From Moorena sp. SS36440bin_2 (GTDB lineage Bacteria; Cyanobacteriota; Cyanobacteriia; Cyanobacteriales; Coleofasciculaceae), in assembly GCA_011524395.1 (NCBI GenBank), contig WTKN01000382.1:1-50849 (forward strand): 50,849 nucleotides of DNA. Direction: 5' to 3'. Every line of letters starts with the position of its first letter. Position 1 is the stretch's first letter. The notes beneath the pieces are model-generated. The model saw only the letters and a program-made list of their open reading frames with translations, ran no database searches and had not been told where the DNA came from. Made by a program: the position numbers and the translations under genes. Positions 25,287 through 33,766 of the stretch are shown one piece after another.

Positions 25287-26051
25287 ATGCCCATAATTGA
25301 TCTCAGTGATACCTTGCAAAATGACAAGGACTGGACTCCCTGGTGGGCAAGTAATTCGGTCACTTATCAAAATCATAAATATGGACGATTAGCCATCTGG
25401 ATGCTGTTCAGGATTACACCGAAATACCTGCGGGGAGGACTTGGTTGGGCCAATGACGTGATTAAGCTTTCCACCCATGGCACAACTCATATGGATGCGC
25501 CGTGGCACTACGCACCAACTTGCGAAGGGAAGCCTGCCAAGACCATTGACCAGATCCCTTTGGACTGGTGTTACCGTGATGGCGTGGTTTTAGATATGCG
25601 CCACAAAAACCATGGTGAGGCGATTACTGTCGAGGATGTCAAATTGGCTCTCGACAAAATTAACTATAAACTCCAGCCGTTCGATATCGTGCTAATCCAC
25701 ACTGGTAACGATCGGCGGTTAGGAACACCAGATTATTTTACCCATGGATCTGGTGTCAGTGCTGACGCCACACACTGGCTGATTGATCAGGGAATCAAAG
25801 TGATGGGGATTGACTCTTGGGGGTGGGATGTACCTCTACCAGTTCAAGCTAAGCAAGCTAAAGCTAGTGGGCGGAACGATATTTTCTGGGCGGCTCATTT
25901 TGTTGGGATTGATAAGGAATACTGCCAACTGGAACGGCTGACGAATCTTGATCAACTACCATCTCATGGCTTCAAAGTTGCAGCTTTCCCCCTTAAAGTC
26001 AAAAATGGCTCCGCTGGACCGGCTCGGGTGGTCGGCATTATCGAAGATTAA
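25287..26051 (+). CDS. cyclase-family metal-dependent hydrolase (kynurenine formamidase-like fold)
   Basis: The 254-residue protein belongs to the Cyclase family (PF04199). The metal-binding signature HxGTHxDxPxH appears as H64-GTT-H68-M-D70-APW-H74. The usual IDLSDTL opening and the VLIHTG strand with a Gly-rich loop (HTGNDRR) are present. GIKVMGIDSWGWD and late CQLERLTNLDQLP also fit. Members cleave formamides such as N-formylkynurenine, or act on cyclic or hydroxylated substrates; this one cannot be narrowed down. The ATG has a good ribosome site (gggaagg). The gene ends 27 bp from the convergent GspE/PilB-type gene. Confidence 0.92.
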   Translation: MPIIDLSDTLQNDKDWTPWWASNSVTYQNHKYGRLAIWMLFRITPKYLRGGLGWANDVIKLSTHGTTHMDAPWHYAPTCEGKPAKTIDQIPLDWCYRDGVVLDMRHKNHGEAITVEDVKLALDKINYKLQPFDIVLIHTGNDRRLGTPDYFTHGSGVSADATHWLIDQGIKVMGIDSWGWDVPLPVQAKQAKASGRNDIFWAAHFVGIDKEYCQLERLTNLDQLPSHGFKVAAFPLKVKNGSAGPARVVGIIED

Positions 26052-26078
26052 ATCTATCCACACCAGCAATGTCGCCAA

Positions 26079-27788
26079 TCAACCGTATCTCCGATTTGGA
26101 GCCATCTGATCTAGGGATTTCACTTTAGTAGCTCTTGGCTTATCCAATTGACCGTGAGACTTACAGGACAAAGCACTGTGGGGTAGAACTCGTAAGATTT
26201 CGGTTAGGGTGGTTACCCCTTTGGTTACCTTTTCAATGGCAGCCTTCCGGAAGGAATAAAAACTGATTTTATCCAGGTAACGGTGCAACTGAGTCATGGT
26301 TCCCTCATAAATCAACTGCCTCACCGTATCATCTACATCCAGTAACTCCACAATGGCTTCCCGTCCTAAATAGCCGGAATTGTAGCACTTGGCACAACCC
26401 TTTCCTTTGCGCCAACCTGTGAGATTAGCTTCCTCTGGCGTCACATTCAGCTTCCGCAAATCTTCAGAAGTCGGGGTGTAAGGTTCTTGACAGTGGGGAC
26501 ATACTTTGCGCACCAAACGCTGTGCCACTATTCCCAATAGGGCATCACTGATTAAACCCGGTTCCGGACCAATATCTTTAATACGAGGAATAGCACTGAC
26601 CGCATCATTGGTGTGGAGAGTGGTGAGTACTAAGTGACCGGTCAAAGCCGCTCGAATCCCTGTTTCAGCAGTTTCAGCATCCCGAATTTCCCCCACCATA
26701 ATGATGTCCGGGTCTTGGCGTAAAATTGCCCTCATCCCTGCGGCAAAGGTCATCCCCGCTGCCTCATTTACTTGGGTCTGGGTAATCCGGGGTAAAACAT
26801 ACTCCACTGGGTCTTCCACCGTGACTACATTCACATGTTCTGTGGCTAACCCTTGCAAGGAATTATATAGCGTACTAGTTTTGCCAGAACCAGTCGGACC
26901 GGTGATAATAACCATTCCTTGGGGTTGCTGCAACCAACCTTTATAGATTTTAAGCTCTTCGTCAGAAAAGCCTAACTCTTCCAAGCCAGAAAAGGGGTTC
27001 TCTCTTGGTAATAAGCGAATCACTGCTTTCTCTCCCCCCACACAAGGGAGGGTACTCACCCGCAGATCTAACCCAAGTTCTGCCTCCTCCCCAGTCGCAT
27101 AGTTTTCCCCAATCCGACCATCTTGAGGACGGCGGCTTTCAGCAATGTCCATATCAGACATGACTTTGAGAGCAACCACCACTGCTCGACCCAAGTCTGA
27201 GGGTAAGGTAGTTATATCCCTAAGAATCCCGTCAATCCGATAGCGGACTCTTAAGGCATCAGTCATCGGTTCCAGGTGAATATCACTGGCGCGGTTACGC
27301 AGAGCTCCAGAGATAATAGTTTTAATCCGCTCAATCTGGTCAGCCGCTTGGGACAGATACAATTCTGTGGTTTCGGTAATGTCTTCTTGTTCCACCTCAC
27401 CCGTAAGGGGATTGACAAAGGCTACCGAACTGATAGATTTTGCATCATTGTTTTCCCTGTGGTACCATCGCTTGTAGCTTTTGGGTGCAATGGGAATAAT
27501 TTTGATTTCAGTGAAAGTGCGATCGCTTAATTTTTTGATCTGCTCTCGGGATAACTGGACTGGGCTACCCAGGTAATAACAGTTGCGCCACAGTACCAAC
27601 GGAATCACCGGGGGTAAATCTTGGCGATTGGGGAATGGCTTAAAGAAGCGGGAACTGACTTCCCCATCCAGTAGGTTAACGTTTAGTTCTCCTTGTGGGT
27701 TAACCAAGAGTTTAAGGGCTGCTTCACAGTTAATTTCACCTTTTCTCAACTTCCTCCAAGCCGATGACGTTTTAACGCCCGTTTGCAT
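26079..27788 (-). CDS. GspE/PilB-type secretion or pilus-assembly ATPase
   Basis: The 569-residue protein is a hexameric type II secretion/type IV pilus ATPase. Walker A GPTGSGKTS is near residues 297-305. An Asp-box VEDPVEYVLPRITQTQVN follows, then Walker B DIIMVGEIRDAETAETGIRAALTGH, the His box LVLTTLHTND, and a Cys4 zinc motif (CPHCQEPY ... GCAKCYNSGY). The N-terminal part is shorter than in typical PilB (about 660 residues), so this could be a GspE-like paralogue. No pilC, pilT or pilin gene is nearby, and a cyclase gene ends convergently 27 bp away. Confidence 0.93.
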   Translation of the reverse strand: MQTGVKTSSAWRKLRKGEINCEAALKLLVNPQGELNVNLLDGEVSSRFFKPFPNRQDLPPVIPLVLWRNCYYLGSPVQLSREQIKKLSDRTFTEIKIIPIAPKSYKRWYHRENNDAKSISSVAFVNPLTGEVEQEDITETTELYLSQAADQIERIKTIISGALRNRASDIHLEPMTDALRVRYRIDGILRDITTLPSDLGRAVVVALKVMSDMDIAESRRPQDGRIGENYATGEEAELGLDLRVSTLPCVGGEKAVIRLLPRENPFSGLEELGFSDEELKIYKGWLQQPQGMVIITGPTGSGKTSTLYNSLQGLATEHVNVVTVEDPVEYVLPRITQTQVNEAAGMTFAAGMRAILRQDPDIIMVGEIRDAETAETGIRAALTGHLVLTTLHTNDAVSAIPRIKDIGPEPGLISDALLGIVAQRLVRKVCPHCQEPYTPTSEDLRKLNVTPEEANLTGWRKGKGCAKCYNSGYLGREAIVELLDVDDTVRQLIYEGTMTQLHRYLDKISFYSFRKAAIEKVTKGVTTLTEILRVLPHSALSCKSHGQLDKPRATKVKSLDQMAPNRRYG

Positions 27789-28162
27789 AATTTCTGCCCC
27801 ACTATTTTCAACTAAATTAAACAGTTTTTGTTGATTAATTTCCAGTTTTACTTATCTCTTACACCTGGGTGCTTATTGACTATAGCAGTTTTTGATTAAT
27901 TGGTATTACCCTTGGTTGATATTGGAGTGATAGATCAAGGTAATACTATAAATCTTTATCTAATCTTTATATTTAACCTTACCTTTTTCCTTTCACAAAA
28001 CCTAGGTTTAGCTAAATAGACTTATAGCCTTTCTAGGACTCATGAGGTACACATTATTTTTTCCCTCTTCCCTATTTCCTTTTCCCTCTTACCTGCTCCG
28101 AAGTCCCTGCTCCCTAAAAACCCGAAATTTGTACCTCACAAGTCGTATAATTGCTATATATA
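27789..28162. other. intergenic region with a palindromic dispersed element
   Basis: No gene was found. Positions 28043-28138 are a copy of the dispersed element with inverted ends tgaggtaca...tgtacctca. Its middle is ccctcttccctatttcc-type sequence. A ttgctatata tail follows. Confidence 0.55.
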
Positions 28163-28373
28163 GCGTTTCTAAACATTGACAAACAAGTAACGACAGTCTG
28201 GCGAGACCCTGGCTCCACCAAACTAATGGTTATTGAGGGTATTAGCACCGAACTTGTAGAGCTGATATTCCTGAGTAACTCCCAGGATGAATTGGGTCTG
28301 CTGAAGCATCTTCACCGAGGAATAGGTCGCCATTAGGACCGACGGTAAACACACAGTGTTGTCTAACGTTGTA
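28163..28373 (-). pseudogene. decayed fragment resembling PhoX/DUF839 phosphatase C-terminal region
   Basis: Reading the minus strand gives, in one frame, VRQHCVFTVGPNGDLFLGED. After a shift to another frame it gives GVTQEYQLYKFGANTLNNH, a stop, then FGGARVSPDCRYLFVNV and another stop. Together these resemble the DUF839/PhoX pattern TVGPNGDLF.CED ... G.T..G..Y.FA.N ... EFAG..FSPDG..LFVN. The frame change and two stops show it is dead, and no start or remainder is present. The plus-strand open frame over the same bases is a shadow. The family identity rests on recalled motifs. Confidence 0.5.
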
Positions 28374-28633
28374 TGATAGCGCGCTAAATAGTATAGGAAT
28401 AAATTATGAAACTAAGTCCAAAAATACGTTAATTTTACGTTAAAATTTGGTTAATAAATTACTAGTATCTCAATTTTTTGTGAAAGTCTACTGTGAGCTC
28501 TTAAACTAATCATAAATTTGTGGGAAATTAAACTAATATTCACCTCTTTATTTAAAGATAGACTAATAGAGTTTTAAAAGACTAGCGCTTGATTCAAGAA
28601 GCTCTACCAGGTTGAAATAAGGAGAATTTTATA
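28374..28633. promoter_or_regulatory. AT-rich upstream region of the PEP-CTERM gene
   Basis: This 260-bp AT-rich stretch lies directly before the PEP-CTERM gene, whose ribosome site aaggag ends it. It is probably the promoter region; no clear -10/-35 pair was chosen. Confidence 0.3.
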
Positions 28634-29206
28634 ATGGCTGATATCTTCCATAAATCAGGGGTTTTGGCAGCCGCTAGTGTGGCTTTGGGTCTAGCTGTAA
28701 TGCCAACCCAACCTGTCTCTGCTGCAACTATCAAATATGATTTTACCGTAGATGTAGAGACAGAGGATTTGGCTGGCAACTCTTATCAGGGGTATTTTAC
28801 CTATGATGACACCTTCCAATTTGACAGCGGATTTGAAAGATTTAACTCTCGGAACGATGACCTATCGGTAGTCTTCGACTTTAATGATGTCACCTACACT
28901 GAGAAAGATGATTTTTTATTTCCTGAGGGTCCCTACGTTGATTTTCAGGATGGAGAGCTTCTGGGATTGAATTTTGTTCCCAATTTCTTCGTTTTCGATT
29001 TTCCCTTTGAAATCCGTGACGAAGACAATGACACCCTAGGAGGCGACTTCTTTAGCTATGGTGATTTCTTTATCGGTTCTGGAGACGGTAGTGTCACCTA
29101 CACTAAAGTGGGTAAAGTTCCCGAGCCTGGTACTATTTTAGGGTTAAGTGTGCTTGGTGCTAGCTTGCTGCTAGGTACAAAGAAGGGATCCTCTCAAAAG
29201 GCTTAG
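28634..29206 (+). CDS. PEP-CTERM sorting-signal protein, secreted
   Basis: The 190-residue protein has a signal peptide (about residues 1-30, KSGVLAAASVALGLAVMPTQPVSAA with an ASAA-like cut site). A beta-rich acidic body follows (TIKYDFTVDVETEDLAGNSYQGYFTYDDTFQ...). It ends in a PEP-CTERM tail: VPEPGT at about 164-169, the hydrophobic stretch ILGLSVLGASLLLG, then the basic KKGSSQKA. PEP-CTERM proteins are processed by exosortase and are often linked to extracellular polymer. The ribosome site aaggag precedes the ATG. No exosortase gene is in the window. A strong hairpin lies about 40 bp after the stop codon. Confidence 0.92.
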   Translation: MADIFHKSGVLAAASVALGLAVMPTQPVSAATIKYDFTVDVETEDLAGNSYQGYFTYDDTFQFDSGFERFNSRNDDLSVVFDFNDVTYTEKDDFLFPEGPYVDFQDGELLGLNFVPNFFVFDFPFEIRDEDNDTLGGDFFSYGDFFIGSGDGSVTYTKVGKVPEPGTILGLSVLGASLLLGTKKGSSQKA

Positions 29207-29247
29207 AATACTTTTGAGTGTTGATTGTTGAGCGTTGATTGTTGATT

Positions 29248-29295
29248 GTTAAGGATTGAGTGTTGATTGCTGAGCGTTAGCACTCAATCCTTAAC
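29248..29295. terminator. strong 15-bp stem-loop after the PEP-CTERM gene
   Basis: A perfect 15-bp inverted repeat (gttaaggattgagtg at 29248-29262 and its complement at 29281-29295) has an 18-base loop. It lies 42 bp after the PEP-CTERM stop. No T-tract follows on the plus strand, so it may stabilise the mRNA or be part of a repeat rather than a classic terminator. Nearby bases hold attgttgattgttgagcg-like repeats. Confidence 0.45.
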
Positions 29296-29339
29296 AGCCA
29301 GAATAATGGCAAATGTCTAGGCATGTTTGTCATCAAAAT

Positions 29340-29395
29340 TTATTCCATCTCCCCATCTCCCCATCTCCTCATCTCCCCATCTCCTCAAACTTCCC
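29340..29395. repeat. octamer tandem repeat ccccatct
   Basis: About five imperfect copies of the octamer ccccatct/cctcatct lie in tandem. The same array occurs at 24692-24722. Confidence 0.8.
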
Positions 29396-29490
29396 CAATC
29401 CCCGTTCCCTAACTTAGTTAAAAATACGGTTTTAGTATAGTAAACGATTAATTAGCTTAGTAACACAAGCTAAGAATCGTATCAATAATC

Positions 29491-29757
29491 ATGACCTACC
29501 ATAACAACAGACGGGATTCACTGATAGACAATCGGGAGCTAGTTGGTGATTTACCCCCAGAAATCGCTAGTCATATTGTTGATTTTGCCATTAACATTAC
29601 CCCTGAACTCACCAAAGGGCAGTTTTCCGAAGATAAGATCTGCTGTTTAAAAGCATTGATTAACCAAACTAGCGAAATGATCACCAACTTCAATCCGGCA
29701 ACGGCAGTCGTAACCACAACGGTAAATGATCACTTACCTCATGTTCAAACCGTCTAA
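29491..29757 (+). CDS. hypothetical small acidic protein
   Basis: This 88-residue frame is unrecognised. The central part reads like a folded helical protein (LPPEIASHIVDFAINITPELTKGQFSEDKICCLKALINQTSEMI). No ribosome site is evident. Its last 68 bp run over the 3' end of the convergent endonuclease-like gene, which is unusual; the shared residues at the 3' end (NDHLP in both frames by chance) reduce confidence. Confidence 0.4.
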   Translation: MTYHNNRRDSLIDNRELVGDLPPEIASHIVDFAINITPELTKGQFSEDKICCLKALINQTSEMITNFNPATAVVTTTVNDHLPHVQTV

Positions 29758-30871
29758 AAAATGCCTTCTTCTCGGATAGAGATAACTCACTAACTCCTCG
29801 GTTGTACAACGCATCACTAAACAATTCAACAAAATTAAAAACACCATAATCCGGTCCTCGTGGGTTTTCACCCATAGAGGAATTTTCCTTATAAGTAGGA
29901 AGACGCTGATCCCAATTAAACAAACCAATTTGGTCAAAAGTTTCCGTAAATCTAGCATTCGTCCGCAAGACTTGGTTTATCGCTGGATGGGGATCTAAAA
30001 AGGGAAAATTAACATTTGCTTCTCCTCTAACCTCAGCATTAAACATTTTGATATGCTTTTCAATTCGGTCACGGTCTGTAGTAGGATTATCAAAATCTAA
30101 ATTTAGATCACCTAATAAGATAAAATTGGGATAATAGGCTCGATCATGTTCGATAAACCGTCCTAATATCCATGCCATCAATGCATCAAATTCCTGACGG
30201 CGATCCGAGATATAGTCCCCAAAATACAGATGAGCATTAACCGCCATAAACTCATAGGGGTTAGTACCAGGATGACCAACAATTCTAAAGCTGACACAGA
30301 ACGGTTGGCGAGCAAATGTTAGAAACACTGGCATCCTAACCTTCGGCTTATTAGGGGGTTTACCTAACTGATTTGAGTTCCACTGATTCAGTTCTTTTAG
30401 ATAGTCAACATAGGGTAAAATAGCCTGATTTATCTGATTATAATTACGCGCAAAAGTTTCTAACACCTTAGTACGGTCAAAAGAAATATCTGAGACCACT
30501 TCACCCCGCTTAACCATCGACAAATTATATATAAATCCCAGTCTTTCCCCTAATCCTGGCTCATTAGGAAACACCCCAGTTCGATCAGACACAATCGTAC
30601 CAAACTCTGAGCCCATCCGCCCCTTCAACTCCTGGAAACCACTCAGATCATCCATGATTTCTTGGACAGCTAGCAAATCAAAGTGCTTACAAACATGAGC
30701 CAAAAAATCCCAGGTTTGAGGACTGCGCTTAGTTCCCGCCCCCAGTTTTCGGATATTAAATGACCCCAACACCACCGAGCCATATTCCCGCTTAGGCAAT
30801 CCATACTTAGTAGGATCCTCAGCCAAAGTTTCTCGGATTTTACCCCATTCTTCTCCAGTAAATTCAGACAT
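29690..30871 (-). CDS. endonuclease/exonuclease/phosphatase (DNase I-fold) family protein
   Basis: This 393-residue protein has the EEP fold. The opening strand is VVLGSFNIRKLG (N39), followed by HFDLLAVQEIMDD with the metal-binding Glu (E71), VNAHLYFGDY, the catalytic GDLNLDFDNP strand and the terminal VSDHLPLWLRL with the catalytic Asp-His pair. These are the active-site residues of DNase I-like nucleases and phosphatases. No signal peptide is seen, so it is probably cytosolic. Substrate is not predictable. The 3' end overlaps a small hypothetical frame on the other strand by 68 bp. The gene is preceded by a long gggaatc heptamer array. Confidence 0.92.
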   Translation of the reverse strand: MSEFTGEEWGKIRETLAEDPTKYGLPKREYGSVVLGSFNIRKLGAGTKRSPQTWDFLAHVCKHFDLLAVQEIMDDLSGFQELKGRMGSEFGTIVSDRTGVFPNEPGLGERLGFIYNLSMVKRGEVVSDISFDRTKVLETFARNYNQINQAILPYVDYLKELNQWNSNQLGKPPNKPKVRMPVFLTFARQPFCVSFRIVGHPGTNPYEFMAVNAHLYFGDYISDRRQEFDALMAWILGRFIEHDRAYYPNFILLGDLNLDFDNPTTDRDRIEKHIKMFNAEVRGEANVNFPFLDPHPAINQVLRTNARFTETFDQIGLFNWDQRLPTYKENSSMGENPRGPDYGVFNFVELFSDALYNRGVSELSLSEKKAFFRRFEHEVSDHLPLWLRLPLPD

Positions 30872-30908
30872 AATATTATTTTAAATGTAAACCTAGGATT
30901 TATAAAAT

Positions 30909-31045
30909 AAGGGAATCGGGAATCGGGAATTGTGAATTGGGAATCGGGAATCGGGAATCGGGAATCGGGAATTGGGAATCGGGAATCGGGAACAGAGAAT
31001 CGGGAATCGGGAATCGGGAATCGGGAACAGAGAATCGGGAAGAGT
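30909..31045. repeat. gggaatc heptamer tandem array
   Basis: About seventeen gggaatc units, with a few variants (gggaatt, gggaaca), lie in tandem between two minus-strand genes. Copies of the heptamer gcctatt at 31068-31100 follow. Confidence 0.9.
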
Positions 31046-31105
31046 TACCCAAAATACCTATAACTCTTGCCTATTGCCTATTGCCTATTGCCTATTCCCT
31101 TGTAT

Positions 31106-31903
31106 TTAACGATTAAAAATTGTCAAACCATTATTATCATTCGAATCTTCAAAAATTGCTCCCCTTTCCTTCAATTTAAGCTTCATATCTTCAGAAATTC
31201 CTAAATTATTTACCAACCGGGCTTTCTCTAATTTAGCATCACTCAGATTGACCTTACTCAAGTTAGTCTCCCCCAGGAGAGCACATCTGAGGTTAGCAGC
31301 ACTCAGTACTGTATAATCCATCGAGGCATAACTTAAGTTGCTGTAACTCAAATTAGCATGATTAAAAATGGCATAATTCAAAGTAGCACAACTTAAGGTA
31401 GCACCAAATAGATTCGCTTCGCTGAGGTTAGCACCAAATAAATTAGCATAACTCAGATTAGCATTACTCAAGATAGCATGGCTGAGGTTGGCATTACTCA
31501 CGATAGCATAGCTAAAGTTAGCATTGCTGACTATAGTACCCCTAAGATTACTACTGCTGAGAATAGCACGACTGAGGATAGCCTCGCTGAGATTAGCATC
31601 ACTAAGATTAGCCTCACTAAGATTAGCCTCATTCAGGTCAGTGCCAAACAAGTTAGCTCCCAATAAATTAGCACCAAATAAATTAGCACCGTTGAGTTTA
31701 GCCAGGCTAAGGTTAGCACCACTCAAATTGACACGGCTGAGGTTAACACTACTCAAATTAGCACCGCTGAGATCAGCACCTGCACAATCGGATGTTGTAT
31801 TAAGACCAGCAATTCTTCCTATCTCCAAAAAGTCCTTAGTTTTCTCCTCTATAGAGCGATCGATTAACGGTTGCCCTTCTGGCCGAATTTCTTGATTAGA
31901 CAT
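31106..31903 (-). CDS. pentapeptide-repeat protein
   Basis: The 265-residue product is built mostly of A(N/D)LXX pentapeptides at about residues 44-235 (for example [25 protein letters not shown]). These form a right-handed quadrilateral beta-helix of about nine or ten coils. A short N-terminal cap ([28 protein letters not shown]) and a helical C-terminal cap ([19 protein letters not shown]) flank it. No other domain is seen. Such proteins are numerous in cyanobacteria and mostly without assigned function. The internal DNA repeats also create an open antisense frame, which I discard. Confidence 0.95.
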   Translation of the reverse strand: MSNQEIRPEGQPLIDRSIEEKTKDFLEIGRIAGLNTTSDCAGADLSGANLSSVNLSRVNLSGANLSLAKLNGANLFGANLLGANLFGTDLNEANLSEANLSDANLSEAILSRAILSSSNLRGTIVSNANFSYAIVSNANLSHAILSNANLSYANLFGANLSEANLFGATLSCATLNYAIFNHANLSYSNLSYASMDYTVLSAANLRCALLGETNLSKVNLSDAKLEKARLVNNLGISEDMKLKLKERGAIFEDSNDNNGLTIFNR

Positions 31904-32088
31904 AGGTTTACTTAACCAAAATTAATATATTCATCAAAATTTTACTCTATACAGCTTTGAGGAGAATGAGCTCATCCCTGATACAGTCAGTCGCCCATTG
32001 AACCTCCTTTCATTGTCTTGATGCAGTCGCTGAGGATGTTACAATTAAAAAGCTGCTGAGAATAGTAGGGAAAAACAGAGATTATAAG

Positions 32089-32592
32089 ATGCTTACCCAT
32101 TGGAAAAAATCCCTAGCCAAGAGTGCTGGATTCTTGGCTGTTTTGACTCTTGTACAGAGTTTTTACCTGAGTCAATCAGCTTCTGCGCAATGCGTGCCGA
32201 GTAATTTTTCCTCCGACTGGTTACAACGACAGGAGTACCTTGGTGGTCACACCATAGATCGCCATGTTGGTAAAAGTGATCAACAACTAGTAGACCGATT
32301 AATTAATGCTCCCAGAATCAGCGCAGCTAGCACCTATCCCGATTTGGGAACTGCTGCCACTAATATTAAAGCTGCTTTGAGAGCCAACCGGAATAGATTA
32401 AATAGTTGGGTTCTTGATGCTGCTATAGGTGAGAAGCGAGCTGTTAAGTATAGGGCTACGGAAGTAGTTGGTCGTGTGGCTAGACGTCCTCCTTCTCTGA
32501 GCAATATTTCTAATAGTACGAAGTTGCTTGTAGTTATGAAAAAAACAGCAAAGGGAGATTGCTTAATTCTTACGTCATATCCCGCTAGATAA
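32089..32592 (+). CDS. secreted RNase A-like toxin domain protein (CdiA-CT RNase A family)
   Basis: This 167-residue protein has a Sec signal peptide (residues 1-33, ending SASAQ). The mature part matches the bacterial RNase A-like domain first described in the CdiA-CT of Yersinia kristensenii: GGHTIDRHVGKSDQQLVDRL, a middle SAASTYPDLGTAATNIKAALRANRNRLNSWV, VKYRATEVVGRV, and the end LLVVMKKTAKGDCLILTSYP. Candidate active-site residues by spacing are H59 and R70 (11 apart, as I recall for H175/R186) and T162-x-Y164 (as for T276/Y278). In CDI systems the domain sits at the end of huge adhesins; here it is a free secreted protein. A candidate immunity gene follows about 350 bp downstream. Confidence 0.82.
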   Translation: MLTHWKKSLAKSAGFLAVLTLVQSFYLSQSASAQCVPSNFSSDWLQRQEYLGGHTIDRHVGKSDQQLVDRLINAPRISAASTYPDLGTAATNIKAALRANRNRLNSWVLDAAIGEKRAVKYRATEVVGRVARRPPSLSNISNSTKLLVVMKKTAKGDCLILTSYPAR

Positions 32593-32946
32593 CTGATCAG
32601 GGGATTGTAGATTGTAGATATGTAAGCGAACAGCGATTAGCGCTACGCGCACGCTGCGCGAACAGCTATCAGCGAACAGCGATTAGCGCTACGCGCACGG
32701 GTGCGCGTTCAGCTTTTTAATAAAAGAGGTAAGCATTGGTTTAATATGAGTTAAGTCTCCTGACAGCTGGCGGCTGACGGCTGACGGCTGACGGCTGACG
32801 GCTGACGGCTGACGTATATATTATAGTTTATACTGACCCTTGCTTAAACTATAATATCTTGTATTTATTTAATCTTCAGTCTCTAATTATCCAATTTTAA
32901 GTCATTACTCAACATTAGCAATTAACTATACACCAAAAATCTACCC
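32593..32946. repeat. repeat-rich spacer between toxin and candidate immunity gene
   Basis: There is no gene. Two copies of a module (gcgaacagcgattagcgcta, then cgcgcacg) lie at about 32628-32712. The heptamer ggctgac repeats about six times at 32767-32815. The remaining bases before the next gene are AT-rich and could hold its promoter. Confidence 0.85.
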
Positions 32947-33234
32947 ATGAACCAAAAACCTAACTACGAAAATCTCTACAGTTTTCTTGCTGGGGAGTTT
33001 GCTGAAGCTGATTTTGAAGGTAAAAGTGATGAAGAGGTAGTTCTTGGCTGCAACAATCCAGAACTTGCCAAGTGGCATCGTACCATAATTAGCGAAGGAC
33101 GGGTTGCTTTGGCTTCTCGCTCCTTTCCCTGGAAAGATGTGGGTGACTATGCCAATCGCCATTTTGAAACGGAAGAAAGTGCTAGAAAATGGCTAACAGA
33201 AATGCTCGACCTGTTGGAAAGTGGTCTTGATTAA
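32947..33234 (+). CDS. candidate CdiI-like immunity protein
   Basis: The small acidic 95-residue protein has no signal peptide. Its pattern (YENLYSFLAGEFAEADFEGKSDEEVV, later FPWKDVGDYANRHFETEESARKWLTEMLDLLESGL) resembles the small immunity proteins of contact-dependent inhibition and polymorphic toxin systems. Position supports the idea: it is the next gene, on the same strand, after the RNase A-like toxin, with a repeat block between them. The match to an immunity family is recalled, not computed. No ribosome site is clear. Confidence 0.55.
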   Translation: MNQKPNYENLYSFLAGEFAEADFEGKSDEEVVLGCNNPELAKWHRTIISEGRVALASRSFPWKDVGDYANRHFETEESARKWLTEMLDLLESGLD

Positions 33235-33553
33235 GTATCCGGAAGAGAGTAAAGTCTAGCGGTTTTTAATGTGGTGAAGTACAGAGTTGATGTTTTTAGG
33301 GAACAGGGAACAGGGAACAGGACAAAAATTATGTGTACCTCATTAGGATAAAGACCGCTATACTTTAGCTGAACGCGCACGCGTGCGCGTAGCGCTAATC
33401 GCTGATAGCTGATAGCTGATAGCTGATAGCTGATAGCACCATCTGTAGCGCATTAGCTAAATCCTGACACTTATAGAGATTGCTACTGCCTTTTTTTTCT
33501 AAAAATTTACAATAAAAGCTGCTTGGCTCGCTTCCGCCAAATTCCCATGATCA
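33235..33553. repeat. dispersed palindromic element and tgatagc array
   Basis: Positions 33275-33342 are a copy of the element with ends tgaagtaca and tgtacctca, with gggaaca heptamers inside (33297-33322). At 33370-33440 a GC-rich palindrome (gaacgcgcacgcgtgcgcg) leads into about five tgatagc heptamers. No gene was found. Confidence 0.75.
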
Positions 33554-33555
33554 CT

Positions 33556-33766
33556 ATGAAAAAAAGGGTATTATTTCCCCGATTAAACTATACTCTAAAC
33601 TTGAGAATTTGTCCTTACCCAAGTTGTAATAATTACCGGTTATAACTGGAGTAATGAATCCCAAAAAAAAATCCATACATGTACCTAGCCATTGTCAAGG
33701 TTTCTTTTCCATAACAGTGGCGTATAGGTCTGGGGAATCCTCTCAAGTAAACAGGACGAGTGAATC
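33556..33766 (+). promoter_or_regulatory. conserved leader of the duplicated cassette (unit 1)
   Basis: About 210 bp upstream of the DUF4231 gene are conserved in the other unit at 39151-39366. Near-identical blocks include ggtataggtctggggaatcc-like DNA and tctcaagtaaacaggacgag just before the ATG. The conservation suggests a shared promoter or operator; the specific sites were not resolved. The ribosome site is in aggacgag. Confidence 0.45.

Noticed and set aside
28151-28336. Plus-strand open frame of about 61 codons
   Set aside because: No ATG start or ribosome site, and the opposite strand reads as a decayed PhoX/DUF839-like gene; the frame is a shadow.
30909-31045. Regular repeat array as a possible CRISPR
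   Set aside because: Seven-base units in tandem without spacers, and no cas genes nearby.
31524-31895. 123-codon plus-strand frame opposite the pentapeptide-repeat gene
   Set aside because: Low-complexity LRLASLRLA-type translation caused by the repeated codons of the real gene on the other strand.
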